64,000 nucleotides of DNA from Saccharibacillus sp. JS10 (GTDB taxonomy: Bacteria; Bacillota; Bacilli; Paenibacillales; Paenibacillaceae): contig NZ_JANFNS010000001.1 in NCBI RefSeq assembly GCF_024436065.1, positions 1,116,001-1,180,000 of the forward strand, given 5' to 3'. Position 1 is the stretch's first letter. Each line of letters begins with the position of its first letter. Under the pieces are notes generated by a model, which was given only the letters and a program-made list of their open reading frames with translations, ran no database searches and was not told the DNA's origin. Made by a program: the position numbers and the translations under genes. Positions 45,601 to 54,850 of this stretch are shown here, in pieces.

Positions 45601-45626
45601 GCTTCAAAACGTTGCGGATTGGGTAT
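45601..45626 (+). promoter_or_regulatory. Sigma-B-like promoter of the catalase gene
   Basis: GCTTCA at 45601-45606 and a perfect GGGTAT at 45621-45626 are 14 bases apart, about 75 bases before the catalase start. The -10 is exact for sigma-B; the -35 is weaker. General-stress catalases of Bacillus use this sigma factor. Confidence 0.5.
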
Positions 45627-45702
45627 ATAAATTGCGTATGTCCATTTTTATCCAAGTTAGCAAGTGTACTCCATTATCCGACCAGAAGGAAAGGGGATCC
45701 AC

Positions 45703-47208
45703 ATGAGCGAGGACAAAAAACCGCAACAAGACAATCAAGCACCCGAGGATATGACGTTGACGACTCGGCAAGGTCATCCGGTTCAAGACAATCAAAATGT
45801 ACGAACAGTAGGGAGCCGAGGGCCTACAACGCTTGAAAATTATCAGTTTCTTGAAAAGATCACCCATTTCGACCGCGAACGCATTCCTGAACGAGTCGTT
45901 CACGCACGCGGTGCAGGGGCACACGGTGTATTTACGGCTTACGGAACAGCCGGCGAAGAACCGGTATCGAAATATACTCGCGCTAAACTTTTTCAAGAAA
46001 AAGGGAAAGAAACACCGGTCTTTGTTCGTTTCTCAAGCGTTATTCACGGCGGACATTCCCCGGAAACATTGCGCGATCCTCGCGGATTCGCTACAAAATT
46101 TTATACGGAAGACGGCAACTGGGATTTGGTCGGCAATAATCTGAAAGTATTTTTTATTCGCGACCCTTTGAAATTCCCGGATATGGTGCATGCTTTCAAA
46201 CCAGATCCGATCACGAATGTACAAAGTATGGAACGGTTTTTCGATTTTGTCTCGCTCAGCCCTGAAGCTACCCATATGGTGACTTTCTTATTCTCGCCGT
46301 GGGGCATTCCCGCCAACTATCGGCAAATGCAAGGCTCCGGCGTCAATACGTATAAATGGGTCAATACCGAAGGTGAAGCGGTATTGATCAAATATCACTG
46401 GGAACCCTTGGGTCAAGGCGTGCATAATCTGAAGCAGCAAGAAGCCAATGCGATTCAATCAACGGAGTTCAATCATGCTACGCTCGATTTGTATACGGCG
46501 ATAGAAAAAGGCGATTATCCAGAGTGGGAACTGTGCGTACAGATCATGGAAGACCATGAACATCCAGAACTGGATTTCGATCCGCTCGACGATACGAAGT
46601 TATGGCCGCCGGAACAATTCCCATTTCTTCCTGTCGGCAAAATGACGCTCAACCGCAATCCGGAAGATTACTTTACCGAAGTCGAACAAGCGGCATTCGG
46701 TACAGGCGTGCTCGTCGATGGATTAGATTTTTCCGATGATAAAATGTTACAAGGACGTACATTCTCTTACTCGGATACTCAGCGTCACCGCGTCGGCGCC
46801 AACTATTTGCAACTGCCGATCAATGCACCCAAAACGCATGTCGCGACAAACCAAAGCGGCGGACAAATGCAATATAAAGTAGACCGGGCACCCGGGCAAA
46901 ATCCACACGTGAACTATGAACCTTCTTCAATGGGCGGACTGAAAGAAGCGCCAAAACCGGGCAAAGATCACGAACCCGAATACCACGCTAAATTAGTCAG
47001 AGCTCCGATTGATCGTCCGAACAATTTCGGTCAAGCGGGTGATACCTATCGCTCATTTGAAGATTGGGAAAGAGATGAATTGATCAACAATCTGATTGGC
47101 GCTTTATCTCAATGCAAAGCCGATATTCAGGAACGAATGATTGATTACTTTACCCAAGCCGATGCCGATTATGGTCGGCGTGTATCCGAAGGTTTGGCTG
47201 CCAAGTAA
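45703..47208 (+). CDS. Heme catalase
   Basis: A 501-residue small-subunit monofunctional catalase decomposing hydrogen peroxide. The distal His is in [13 protein letters not shown], distal Asn in [14 protein letters not shown], and the proximal heme Tyr in the [17 protein letters not shown] signature, with [29 protein letters not shown] read in parts. ATG 45703 gives MSEDKK and follows GAAGGAAAGGGGATCC; an upstream GTG lacks such a site. The sigma-B-like promoter suggests a stress-induced rather than PerR-controlled form; no PerR box was recognised. Confidence 0.96.
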   Translation: MSEDKKPQQDNQAPEDMTLTTRQGHPVQDNQNVRTVGSRGPTTLENYQFLEKITHFDRERIPERVVHARGAGAHGVFTAYGTAGEEPVSKYTRAKLFQEKGKETPVFVRFSSVIHGGHSPETLRDPRGFATKFYTEDGNWDLVGNNLKVFFIRDPLKFPDMVHAFKPDPITNVQSMERFFDFVSLSPEATHMVTFLFSPWGIPANYRQMQGSGVNTYKWVNTEGEAVLIKYHWEPLGQGVHNLKQQEANAIQSTEFNHATLDLYTAIEKGDYPEWELCVQIMEDHEHPELDFDPLDDTKLWPPEQFPFLPVGKMTLNRNPEDYFTEVEQAAFGTGVLVDGLDFSDDKMLQGRTFSYSDTQRHRVGANYLQLPINAPKTHVATNQSGGQMQYKVDRAPGQNPHVNYEPSSMGGLKEAPKPGKDHEPEYHAKLVRAPIDRPNNFGQAGDTYRSFEDWERDELINNLIGALSQCKADIQERMIDYFTQADADYGRRVSEGLAAK

Positions 47209-47228
47209 GTCATTATACGAATAGACGC

Positions 47229-47262
47229 AAAAAAGCTTTGGGCTTGAAGCCCAAAGCTTTTT
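47229..47262. terminator. Bidirectional terminator between catalase and the chemotaxis receptor
   Basis: AAAAAAGCTTTGGGC at 47229 pairs with GCCCAAAGCTTTTT around a TTGAA loop, with T-runs on both strands. Confidence 0.9.
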
Positions 47263-47294
47263 GTTTTGCCTTTTTGAAACTAGACGAATTTGGG

Positions 47295-49643
47295 TTATAC
47301 CGTGAATTTCGAGATCGATTCTTTTAATTCGCTCGAAACATTGCTTAATTTAGTCGACAATTCAACCAAGCGTACACCGACATTTTGCTGCTCGCTACTG
47401 AGGGAAGCCACTTCTTGCGACGTTGCAGAAGACTCTTCGGCAACCGCGCTGACACTTGTCATCGCTTCAGCCATTGTTTTTTGCGCTTGACCCAGTTCCC
47501 CGATCGAAGTCGTTACGCCTTGAAGTTTACCGGAGAACAATTCCATCTGCGTCTGAACCGAATCGAAGATGCCCGTTGTTTGTTTAACCGCTTGAACTTG
47601 TTCTTGGAACATTGGATAGACGGTCGACAATGTGCGCACCGTTTCATCCATTTCAGATTGAATATTATCCGTAATCTCTCCAACCATATCGATCGATTCG
47701 CGTGAACGATTAGCAAGCTGACGGATTTCTCCGGCAACGACCATAAATCCTTGACCTGCTGCGCCTGCTCGAGCCGCTTCGATCGCTGCGTTCAGCGACA
47801 AGATATTCGTTTGCTTCGTAATATCTTGCATCGCATTCAGCACTTTCATAACCGAAGATGTACTTTCTTTCAACGCATCTACTCTTGTTACCAGTGAGCG
47901 CACCATATCTTCCGTGCTGCCTGTTTGCGTCAGCAGCTTGTCGAGATGCACGGTACCTTCGCGGCTTGCAGTCTGTACCTGACGTGCAGAACTGTCCATC
48001 TCGCGGTTGGCAACGACTACATTTTCCATACGTTCGCCAATTTGCTCCGTCAGCTCGGTACTTTTCTCCGCTTCTTGCGCCAGACTGGAAGCTCCATTTG
48101 CGATTTCTTCCGTTGCTGTCGCAATCTCGCGTGCAGAAGTTGCCGTCTGTTTAGACGCTTGCTCTAATTCGTCTGCTGTATCCAAAACTTGCTGCGCCGT
48201 ATCCGTCGTCTGACGAATCAAATCCGTAATCCGATCCATCATTCGGTTAAATGCACTTGCAAGCTCTCCGATCTCGTCTTTGGACTGATAATCCGTTCGT
48301 ACGCTCAGATTGCCTGTCGCACCTTCTTGCATCAGACCTTTTAGCTGAGCCAATGGACGCCCGATCATACGAACCATCCATACTCCGATTGCTACAGCGA
48401 CTACTACAGCTACGGCAATAAAGATCACAATCAGAATTAAAATACCGACTGCGCCTTCAAGCAATACTTGCATCGGAACCGTACCGATCAATTTCCAGCC
48501 GGATGTTTCCATCGTGTTGTACGCTGCCAATACTTTAATATCGAACTGCTTCGCTTCAAACTTGCCGCTGGTTCCTAAATTTTCTTGTTCGAATACATAA
48601 GTGCTCGGTTGACCCGCCGAACCGGTTACTCCGGAAGCTACGTTTGTTCCATCCGCTGATACCAACTCGATATGACTGCCTTCTCCGAAAGTGACCGATT
48701 TCAGTTGGTCTTCCAATGTCTTCACATCAAGTTGTACGCCGATTACGAACTTCTCGCCACTACCATTTGTCGTCGACATGATTCGAACCAAGCTATAACT
48801 GTTTTTTATCGCATCAGTAGGTAGCCACAATACGTTATTTTTTCCTTCAAGCAATTCTTTGTACCATGCTTCAGTCCGCACTTCTTCTGCTGTAGGCAAT
48901 TGATTGCCTGCTGTGAAGAAATGATTCGTTGTTTCGTCCGTCGATAAGAAATACACCGATTGCAACCCGCTCGTTACGTTCACTTGATTGCTAAGTGAAT
49001 CGTTGATTTGGCGAATCGCTTGAAAACGTTCAAAATCTGAAGTGGAACGCTGCATATTGTTGATCGCATCTTGAACTTCAGGATTAAAGAAAATCTGGGT
49101 CGATGTATCCATATAACGCTGCAAAATAATATCTAGCTTTTGCGACGTCTGAATCACGGTTTGTTCGTTTGCGGCTGCCGCATTATCTTTGATCGTATTG
49201 CGTGCTTTGACATAAGACATAATGCCAAGTAGTGATACGAATAAAACCATACTCGCCAAAAAGATAAAGAACAAACGGATTCCAACTGACTTGCGAGGAT
49301 CGATAGCACGCCAATTTTTCACTAAACCGATCGTCGAATTTTTCAAGTTTCCAGTGAAACGTTTCGAACGATTAGGTTTATTGTTTTTTTTGCGTGTTAA
49401 AGAGGTTAGCATTTTACGAGTTTTTGTCTTTAAAGCGTTATCATTTTTAGAAATGCCAATAGAACTATTTTCTGTATCTACCGGTACCTGATTTAATGAC
49501 TCTTCTTTAAGCTCGCTCAATTTTTTAGGTCTTTTTTCTTTTCTCAGCAATTTCAGCGAAGGCTTCCCTTTTCCTTCACGTTGAGTGCTTTTTGGCTTCA
49601 CTACAGGATTTTCTCCGTTGCTTCCGCCTTTTTTTCTCATCAT
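47295..49643 (-). CDS. Methyl-accepting chemotaxis protein with long basic N-terminal extension
   Basis: A 782-residue receptor. After an unusually long, Lys/Arg/Ser-rich cytoplasmic segment (~1-115) come the first membrane helix ([21 protein letters not shown]), a Cache-type sensor domain (~145-395), a second helix (~397-425), HAMP (~425-480), and a coiled-coil signalling domain. The hairpin tip reads [34 protein letters not shown], read in parts. Ligand unknown. Start is uncertain: GTG 49658, ATG 49649 and ATG 49643 are in frame; GTGGGG is best spaced for 49643. Most relatives begin near the first helix. Confidence 0.9.
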   Translation of the reverse strand: MMRKKGGSNGENPVVKPKSTQREGKGKPSLKLLRKEKRPKKLSELKEESLNQVPVDTENSSIGISKNDNALKTKTRKMLTSLTRKKNNKPNRSKRFTGNLKNSTIGLVKNWRAIDPRKSVGIRLFFIFLASMVLFVSLLGIMSYVKARNTIKDNAAAANEQTVIQTSQKLDIILQRYMDTSTQIFFNPEVQDAINNMQRSTSDFERFQAIRQINDSLSNQVNVTSGLQSVYFLSTDETTNHFFTAGNQLPTAEEVRTEAWYKELLEGKNNVLWLPTDAIKNSYSLVRIMSTTNGSGEKFVIGVQLDVKTLEDQLKSVTFGEGSHIELVSADGTNVASGVTGSAGQPSTYVFEQENLGTSGKFEAKQFDIKVLAAYNTMETSGWKLIGTVPMQVLLEGAVGILILIVIFIAVAVVVAVAIGVWMVRMIGRPLAQLKGLMQEGATGNLSVRTDYQSKDEIGELASAFNRMMDRITDLIRQTTDTAQQVLDTADELEQASKQTATSAREIATATEEIANGASSLAQEAEKSTELTEQIGERMENVVVANREMDSSARQVQTASREGTVHLDKLLTQTGSTEDMVRSLVTRVDALKESTSSVMKVLNAMQDITKQTNILSLNAAIEAARAGAAGQGFMVVAGEIRQLANRSRESIDMVGEITDNIQSEMDETVRTLSTVYPMFQEQVQAVKQTTGIFDSVQTQMELFSGKLQGVTTSIGELGQAQKTMAEAMTSVSAVAEESSATSQEVASLSSEQQNVGVRLVELSTKLSNVSSELKESISKFTV

Positions 49644-49840
49644 ACCCATATTCCCCACCCGCCAGTCAGTTAGAATCAGCGCTGCAACACCGGAGTTGAG
49701 AATGAAATGGATCTACCTATGTACCTACTCTCTACTCTAAAAGTCCCGGATTACAAAATGCTGGTTACCCTTATTATCGGTCTTAGCAAGCAAATTGCAA
49801 AGGAAAATATACATTTTTTCGAAAAAAGTTAATATAAAAT

Positions 49841-49878
49841 AAAAACCCTCCAAATCTATCAAAGATTTGAAGGGTTTT
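49841..49878 (-). terminator. Terminator after the U32 peptidase pair
   Basis: Minus-strand AAAACCCTTCAAATCTTTG pairs with AGATTTGGAGGGTTTTT around a short loop, with a T-run. The rest of 49644-49923 holds the untranslated start region of the chemotaxis receptor gene and shows no other structure. Confidence 0.85.
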
Positions 49879-49923
49879 GGAAGTAATCTAATCAAACTGT
49901 GACATCAATCATTCATTTGTTAC

Positions 49924-51237
49924 TTACTTTTTAATATTCTTTTTACGCATCATATCAAAATACCGTAGAGGTTGGTCAACTTTTATTTTCACGCGTTGCA
50001 TCGGATGACGAGCCGCGTCTAATTCTTGACCTTCTTCATCCCAGATTGTACCGACAACTTGTTTGAAGAACGTCTCATTGGGGCCGAAAAATTCAATCTC
50101 GGTACCGGGTTTGAAATGATTGCGCTGCTGAATCGTTGCGATCCCTGTAGCTTCGTCGTAATCCAGTACAAGCCCTGCAAAATCGTACGGAACGGCTTTT
50201 TCTTCCGGTTCGTAAATATGATCTTCGTGATCCGGCGTATCGTAGAAAAATCCTGTGTTCAGCGGACGATTTGCCGCTTTGTTCAATTCTTCGATCCATT
50301 CCGGCTTCAATACATATCCTTCAGGATCAGCCATATAAGAATCGATCGCTTGACGATACACATTCACGACAGTCGCGACATAATGAATCGACTTCATACG
50401 TCCTTCGACTTTAAAACTATCAATGCCTACTTCGATCAAGTCCGGGATCGAACCGAGCATGCACAAATCTTTTGATCCCATTGTAAACGAATTATCGTCG
50501 GCTTGGAAGAGCGGCTGATCGCCGTTTTGATCTTGTTGTTGTTCTTCGGATACCCATTGCCCGGTTGGAGACGAATTTTCGAACAAATCGTATTTCCAAC
50601 GGCAAGATTGGCAGCAGCCTCCGCGATTGGAATCCCGATCGGTAAAGTGGTTCGATAATACGCAGCGACCGGAATACGACGAACACATCGCGCCGTGTAC
50701 AAACGATTCGATTTCGATGTCTACGTTTTTTTTGATTTCTGCAATTTCTTCGAGACTGGTTTCCCGTCCAAGTACAACGCGCGGCAGCCCTTCTTCTTTC
50801 CAGAATTGTACCGCTTGCCAGTTCAATGTCGACTGCTGCGTACTCAAATGAACTTCGATTAACGGCGCTGCTGTTTTGGCTGTCTCGACAATAATCGGAT
50901 CGGCGGTAATAATCGCTGCGATGCCGGCTTCTTGCAGATTACGCAAATAATTAGCAATCCCGTCTAAATCTTCTTCGTGCGCGTAGATATTAGTCGCGAC
51001 AAATACTTTTGCCCCATACTTTTTGGCGAACTCCACGCCTTCTTTCATTTCTTCGAAACTAAAATTGTCTGCGTTCGAACGCAGGCCGTAAGATTGTCCC
51101 CCGATATATACCGCATCTGCGCCATAATGCACAGCGAATTTTAATTTTTCCAAATTACCGGCAGGCGCCAGTAGCTCGGGTTTGTCTAACCGATACCTTT
51201 TCCCGATATGCTGTGGTTTAGCTTGCGTCATTTCCAC
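49924..51237 (-). CDS. U32 family peptidase, TrhP-type tRNA hydroxylation protein
   Basis: A 437-residue U32 protein similar to Bacillus YrrO. The N-terminal barrel starts KPELLAPAGNLEKLKFAVHYGADAVYIGG (in parts); the U32 signature region reads ESFVHGAMCSSYSGRCVLS followed by GGCCQSCRW, giving a Cys set suited to an iron-sulfur cluster. A C-terminal beta domain (~340-430) follows. In B. subtilis and E. coli such proteins are needed for 5-hydroxyuridine formation in tRNA (prephenate-dependent). It is 21 bases after its U32 partner, and both follow mltG. Confidence 0.92.
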   Translation of the reverse strand: MEMTQAKPQHIGKRYRLDKPELLAPAGNLEKLKFAVHYGADAVYIGGQSYGLRSNADNFSFEEMKEGVEFAKKYGAKVFVATNIYAHEEDLDGIANYLRNLQEAGIAAIITADPIIVETAKTAAPLIEVHLSTQQSTLNWQAVQFWKEEGLPRVVLGRETSLEEIAEIKKNVDIEIESFVHGAMCSSYSGRCVLSNHFTDRDSNRGGCCQSCRWKYDLFENSSPTGQWVSEEQQQDQNGDQPLFQADDNSFTMGSKDLCMLGSIPDLIEVGIDSFKVEGRMKSIHYVATVVNVYRQAIDSYMADPEGYVLKPEWIEELNKAANRPLNTGFFYDTPDHEDHIYEPEEKAVPYDFAGLVLDYDEATGIATIQQRNHFKPGTEIEFFGPNETFFKQVVGTIWDEEGQELDAARHPMQRVKIKVDQPLRYFDMMRKKNIKK

Positions 51238-51258
51238 GATACAGTCCCCTTCCCTTGC

Positions 51259-52191
51259 TTAATACACTTGTTCTTTATAGAAAAATCCAAACGACAATTC
51301 GCGGCGCGGATCTTGCAACTCCCGAATCTCATCCAACCAAGCTTCATCGAACGCGTACCCTTCTGGATCTGCGATAAAAGTATCGATCGCTGTGCGATAA
51401 GCTTTGGCTGCCGCTACGTTATAAGCCGTGCTTTTCAAAATACTTTCGATTTTAAAACTTTGCACGCCAGCTTCCATCATGAGATGCAAATCTTCCAAAA
51501 TACAAATATCGCCGGAACTCATAATATGCGTACCGTTCGAATCTTCGTAGATAGGAAATAATTCGTCACGGCGCTCCGCTTCGATCAGATATAATCCACG
51601 ATCAAGCCCAACCCGGTCATCTTCAACAGGTCGGCCTTGATTTGCCATATAGCTATGCACCAGACTGCGCTTGGAATGATAAATATTTGTCATCCCGTGT
51701 ACTTGTACTTGAGCTTCTACATCCAGATGCGGCATCATGCCTGTGATTTCGTCCATATTCAGTTCACGTGCGAGTACAACCCGCGTAGCGCCGCGTTTTC
51801 CCCAATAGTTCGCTGTTCCATGATTGGTTGAAGTCATTTCGGCATTCCAATGCAGAGGCAAGTTCGGCAAAATACGGCGTGCTTGCATCAAGACCGAAGG
51901 ATCGCCAAATTCAATGCCATCGACTCCAATCTCATGCATCTGTTCCAAATAACCCGGTAAAGAAGGCAAGACTTCATTATCCATCAAATTATTGACGCAG
52001 ACATAAATTTTAATGTCTTGCGGATGCGCAAAAGCTACCGCTTCCGCAATCATCTCCGGTGTAAATTCGCCCGGCAGTCGCATCCCAAACTTTTCTTCTC
52101 CCAATAAAAAAGCGTCACATCCGGCTTGCGCCAATGCTTTTAACTCATCTAGTGTGCTGCACGTTGCCAATAACTCGGGCTTGTACCCCAT
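51259..52191 (-). CDS. U32 family peptidase, TrhP partner (YrrN-like)
   Basis: A 310-residue shorter U32 protein similar to Bacillus YrrN. It has the same barrel start (ELLATCSTLDELKALAQAGCDAFLLG), HWNAEMTSTNHGTANYWGKRG, and QVQVHGMTNIYHSKRSL in place of the Cys-containing signature. It therefore lacks the cluster-binding cysteines of its neighbour and probably acts as its partner in tRNA 5-hydroxyuridine synthesis. ATG 52191 follows AAAAAAGGGGGTTGCCGTT. Confidence 0.9.
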   Translation of the reverse strand: MGYKPELLATCSTLDELKALAQAGCDAFLLGEEKFGMRLPGEFTPEMIAEAVAFAHPQDIKIYVCVNNLMDNEVLPSLPGYLEQMHEIGVDGIEFGDPSVLMQARRILPNLPLHWNAEMTSTNHGTANYWGKRGATRVVLARELNMDEITGMMPHLDVEAQVQVHGMTNIYHSKRSLVHSYMANQGRPVEDDRVGLDRGLYLIEAERRDELFPIYEDSNGTHIMSSGDICILEDLHLMMEAGVQSFKIESILKSTAYNVAAAKAYRTAIDTFIADPEGYAFDEAWLDEIRELQDPRRELSFGFFYKEQVY

Positions 52192-52221
52192 AACGGCAAC
52201 CCCCTTTTTTCTAAATCTGAA

Positions 52222-53295
52222 CTAATTGCCTTCTTTGCTTTTTTCAATATTTTGTTCATGCTCAGCAAAGGTCTTCGCAAATAAATGTTCGCCTGAGCCG
52301 TCTTTTTTCGTTACATAAAACAGATAATCCGAAGCTTCCGGTTGCAAAGCGGCTTCGATCGATTTCAGACTCGGCGCAGCAATCGGTCCCGGCGGCAGCC
52401 CTTCGTTTCGGTACGTATTGTAAGGGCTATCGATTTTCAAATCCGAATAAAGCAATCGTTCTTTTTGTTCGCCAAGTGCATACTGAACCGTAGCATCAAT
52501 CTGAAGTCTCATCGAATCGTCCAAACGATTATAGATCACGCCTGCAATCAGCGGACGTTCCGAATCGACTACGGCTTCACGTTCGACCAAAGACGCAACG
52601 GTTAGCAATTCATGAACACTTAGCCCACGCTCTTTAAGCAGCTGATCAAAATTCGGAATGGATTGTAACTTGCGGGTCGTCTCTTGAACTAACCTACGAA
52701 CAAGATCTTCTTCACTGGCATTCGCTACAAATTCATACGTATCCGGGAACAAATAACCTTCCAGCGCGTATTGAAGATCTTGACTGTCCGGAATCGGCGC
52801 CGGTAAATCTTCACTGAATTTTTGCGGCTCACGAGATAGTTGACGGATACTTTTGGCATCCCAGTTCCCTGCTTTTTCAAAACGTTCCGCAATCTGCTTA
52901 ATCGTCAATCCTTCGGGGATTGTCACTTTCACCGACGCATTAGGATCTGCCGAATTCCCGTTACCATTCGGTTTCTGATTAAGTGCTGCTGTGATCGAAG
53001 CATAATCAGCGCCTGGCATCAACGCATGATTGCCTACTTGGAACGAACTGCCTTCATTCTCGATTCGCAAATAAACCTTGTATAAGAGCGCACTTCGGAT
53101 CAATCCTTTTTCTTGCAATTGATCGGCGATGCCGGCTGTACCGATTCCTTCTTCCACTACAAAATCGACCGCTTGATCCGAACTTTCAACCGGACGCATC
53201 GATAGATAGATAAATGTTCCGACCGAAGCAATCAGCAAAATAAAAATGAGTACAAACAAAAAAGGAGCTTTCGATCTTTTTTTCGTTCTGACCAC
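52222..53295 (-). CDS. mltG: Endolytic transglycosylase MltG
   Basis: A ~357-residue YceG-like lytic transglycosylase that cuts nascent peptidoglycan strands and helps set glycan length. One N-terminal membrane helix (APFLFVLIFILLIASVGTFIYL, in parts) is followed by a LysM-like region (VKVTIPEGLTIKQIAERF). The catalytic domain has the essential Glu in LTVASLVEREA, then VIYNRLDDSMRLQIDATVQYALG, SPYNTYRNEGLPPGPIAAPS and YLFYVTKKDGSGEHLFAKTFAEH (in parts). GTG 53295 is well spaced from AAAGGATG; ATG 53307 abuts it. It heads mltG-U32-U32. Confidence 0.94.
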   Translation of the reverse strand: MVRTKKRSKAPFLFVLIFILLIASVGTFIYLSMRPVESSDQAVDFVVEEGIGTAGIADQLQEKGLIRSALLYKVYLRIENEGSSFQVGNHALMPGADYASITAALNQKPNGNGNSADPNASVKVTIPEGLTIKQIAERFEKAGNWDAKSIRQLSREPQKFSEDLPAPIPDSQDLQYALEGYLFPDTYEFVANASEEDLVRRLVQETTRKLQSIPNFDQLLKERGLSVHELLTVASLVEREAVVDSERPLIAGVIYNRLDDSMRLQIDATVQYALGEQKERLLYSDLKIDSPYNTYRNEGLPPGPIAAPSLKSIEAALQPEASDYLFYVTKKDGSGEHLFAKTFAEHEQNIEKSKEGN

Positions 53296-53346
53296 AATAG
53301 CGCACATCCTTTATTAGACTTCCGAATTCACTAAGTCATTATTTTT

Positions 53347-53386
53347 GCGCACGGCAAAACGGACCAGGATAACCGGGTCCGCCTTG
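53347..53386 (-). terminator. Hairpin between the DUF1292 gene and mltG
   Basis: Minus-strand GGCGGACCCGG pairs with CCTGGTCCGTTTTGCC around TTAT, with an interrupted T-run. It could end the alaS-ireB-ruvX-DUF1292 transcript. Confidence 0.6.
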
Positions 53387-53398
53387 CTTCTTATTTCG

Positions 53399-53707
53399 TT
53401 AAATTTCTTCGGGGAAAGTCATTTCGTCGAACAATTCGGCTACATTTTCCCACTCGTCATCGTCGTCGATCGTTACCAATTGAACTTCGCCTGCTGAAGA
53501 TGTCTCGATTTTGAGAATCTGAACATCGTCATCTTCTCCAGCATTTTCATTTTGAAGAACGGCGTAAGCACCACCGCCAACTTCAAATTCTTTGACGATC
53601 CGGTAGGTTACCGATTCGGCGTTCTCATCGATCAATTCGACAAACAATCCGTATACCTGCTCCAGCTTGTTCGTATATACGACTTGACTTGCGGAAAATT
53701 CCGTCAT
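53399..53707 (-). CDS. DUF1292 domain protein (second copy)
   Basis: A 102-residue acidic protein with the DUF1292 pattern: VTYRIVKEFEVGGGAYAVLQ, then EDDDVQILKIE and a closing DDDDEWENVAELFDEM. DUF1292 proteins of Firmicutes follow ruvX/yqgF and have no established function. It begins five bases after its paralogue at 53713. ATG 53707 is preceded by AGGAATAGAAACG. Cytoplasmic; no signal peptide or membrane segment. Confidence 0.85.
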   Translation of the reverse strand: MTEFSASQVVYTNKLEQVYGLFVELIDENAESVTYRIVKEFEVGGGAYAVLQNENAGEDDDVQILKIETSSAGEVQLVTIDDDDEWENVAELFDEMTFPEEI

Positions 53708-53712
53708 CGTTT

Positions 53713-54012
53713 CTATTCCTCCCCATCCAGTTCAGCAACAAGTGTATTGAAAGTTTCTTCAACGATCTGCCATTCAGCTTCGTCTTCAATGACATACAGC
53801 TTCAGATCGTCATCGTCTTCTTCGTAACGGAACGCATACACTTCGTCCGCTTCTTCATCTTCAGAATCCAAAGGAACGACCATCATGTATTTGCTGTCCG
53901 AACCGTCCACTTCGAATTTCATAATGACTTCAAAGCCTTCGTCTTGACCTTCTTCATCCGGAATATAAATAATTTCCGGTTCTTCGCCTACCAGGTTAGG
54001 ATCATTTGCCAT
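53713..54012 (-). CDS. DUF1292 domain protein (YrzB-like, first copy)
   Basis: A 99-residue strongly acidic protein similar to Bacillus YrzB: EIIYIPDEEGQDEGFEVIMKFEVDG (in parts), YMMVVPLDSEDEEADEVYAFRYEEDDDDL and a final EDEAEWQIVEETFNTLVAE. ATG 54012 is spaced correctly from GAAAGGGTG; the GTG at 54021 overlaps that site. Lies between ruvX and a second DUF1292 gene. Function unknown. Confidence 0.9.
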   Translation of the reverse strand: MANDPNLVGEEPEIIYIPDEEGQDEGFEVIMKFEVDGSDSKYMMVVPLDSEDEEADEVYAFRYEEDDDDLKLYVIEDEAEWQIVEETFNTLVAELDGEE

Positions 54013-54025
54013 ACCAGTCACCCTT

Positions 54026-54445
54026 TCAATGTTTCGATTTCGAATCGAGATAATTTTGCAGAATCAGACCCGCCGCGATTTTGTCGACGACCTGCTTACG
54101 CTTTTTCCGGCTCACATCGGCTTCGAGCAGTGTTCGCTCAGCAGATACCGTTGTCAACCGTTCATCCCAAAGGTGAACAGGCAGACCCAACACTTCTCGT
54201 AGCGATTCAGCGAACTCGATACAAAGTTCGCCGCGAGGGCCGATGGTACCGTTCATGTTTTTCGGAAGACCGACGACAACCTCTTCGACTTCGTTCGACT
54301 TCGCGAGTTCAACGATTCGCTCTAAATACGAATCGTTGCCTTCACGACGATGGATCACTTCAATGCCTTGTGCAGTCCAACCGAAAGCGTCGCTGACCGC
54401 AACGCCGATTCGGCGGTCTCCATAATCGAGACCCAGCAATTTCAT
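54026..54445 (-). CDS. ruvX: Holliday junction resolvase-like protein RuvX/YqgF
   Basis: A 139-residue RNase H-fold nuclease. MKLLGLDYGDRRIGVAVSDAFG carries the first catalytic Asp, VVVGLPKNMNGTIGPRGE the middle strand, and LWDERLTTVSAERTLLEA the later acidic residues. In E. coli YqgF processes pre-16S rRNA ends; a resolvase role has also been proposed. It is 12 bases after ireB. Confidence 0.95.
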   Translation of the reverse strand: MKLLGLDYGDRRIGVAVSDAFGWTAQGIEVIHRREGNDSYLERIVELAKSNEVEEVVVGLPKNMNGTIGPRGELCIEFAESLREVLGLPVHLWDERLTTVSAERTLLEADVSRKKRKQVVDKIAAGLILQNYLDSKSKH

Positions 54446-54457
54446 AGTTACTATCTC

Positions 54458-54715
54458 CTATCGAAGCTTGGACAAATAAGAACGAACCAGCTCTTCGATC
54501 AATTCATCGCGTTCTTTTTTCCGGATCAGGCTTCGCGCATTGTTATGTCTCGGGATGTAAGCCGGATCACCAGACAACAAGTAGCCTACGATCTGATTGA
54601 TCGGATTGTACTCCTTTTCCACAAGCGCGTCGTACACGGTCAGCAAAATTTCCTGTGCAGAAGTTTCTTCATCACCTTGTACGTTGAACTTAACAGTTTT
54701 GTCCATGGAATCCAT
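54458..54715 (-). CDS. IreB family regulatory phosphoprotein
   Basis: An 85-residue protein beginning [11 protein letters not shown], with [34 protein letters not shown] (in parts) and [23 protein letters not shown], characteristic of IreB/YrzL (formerly UPF0297). In Enterococcus IreB is a substrate of the IreK Ser/Thr kinase and affects cephalosporin tolerance. ATG 54715 follows GCGAGGTGTAATCCTT. It precedes ruvX as in Bacillus. Confidence 0.95.
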   Translation of the reverse strand: MDSMDKTVKFNVQGDEETSAQEILLTVYDALVEKEYNPINQIVGYLLSGDPAYIPRHNNARSLIRKKERDELIEELVRSYLSKLR

Positions 54716-54850
54716 AAGGATTACACCTCGCTTTACAAAGCGTCCGCATTTAAGCGGCATACTTCGATGCCTTAATATTTAATCTTAATTATCATATCAC
54801 ACTTTTAGCCGATCAAGAAACGGACAATCTGGATACAATGTCGATCAAAA

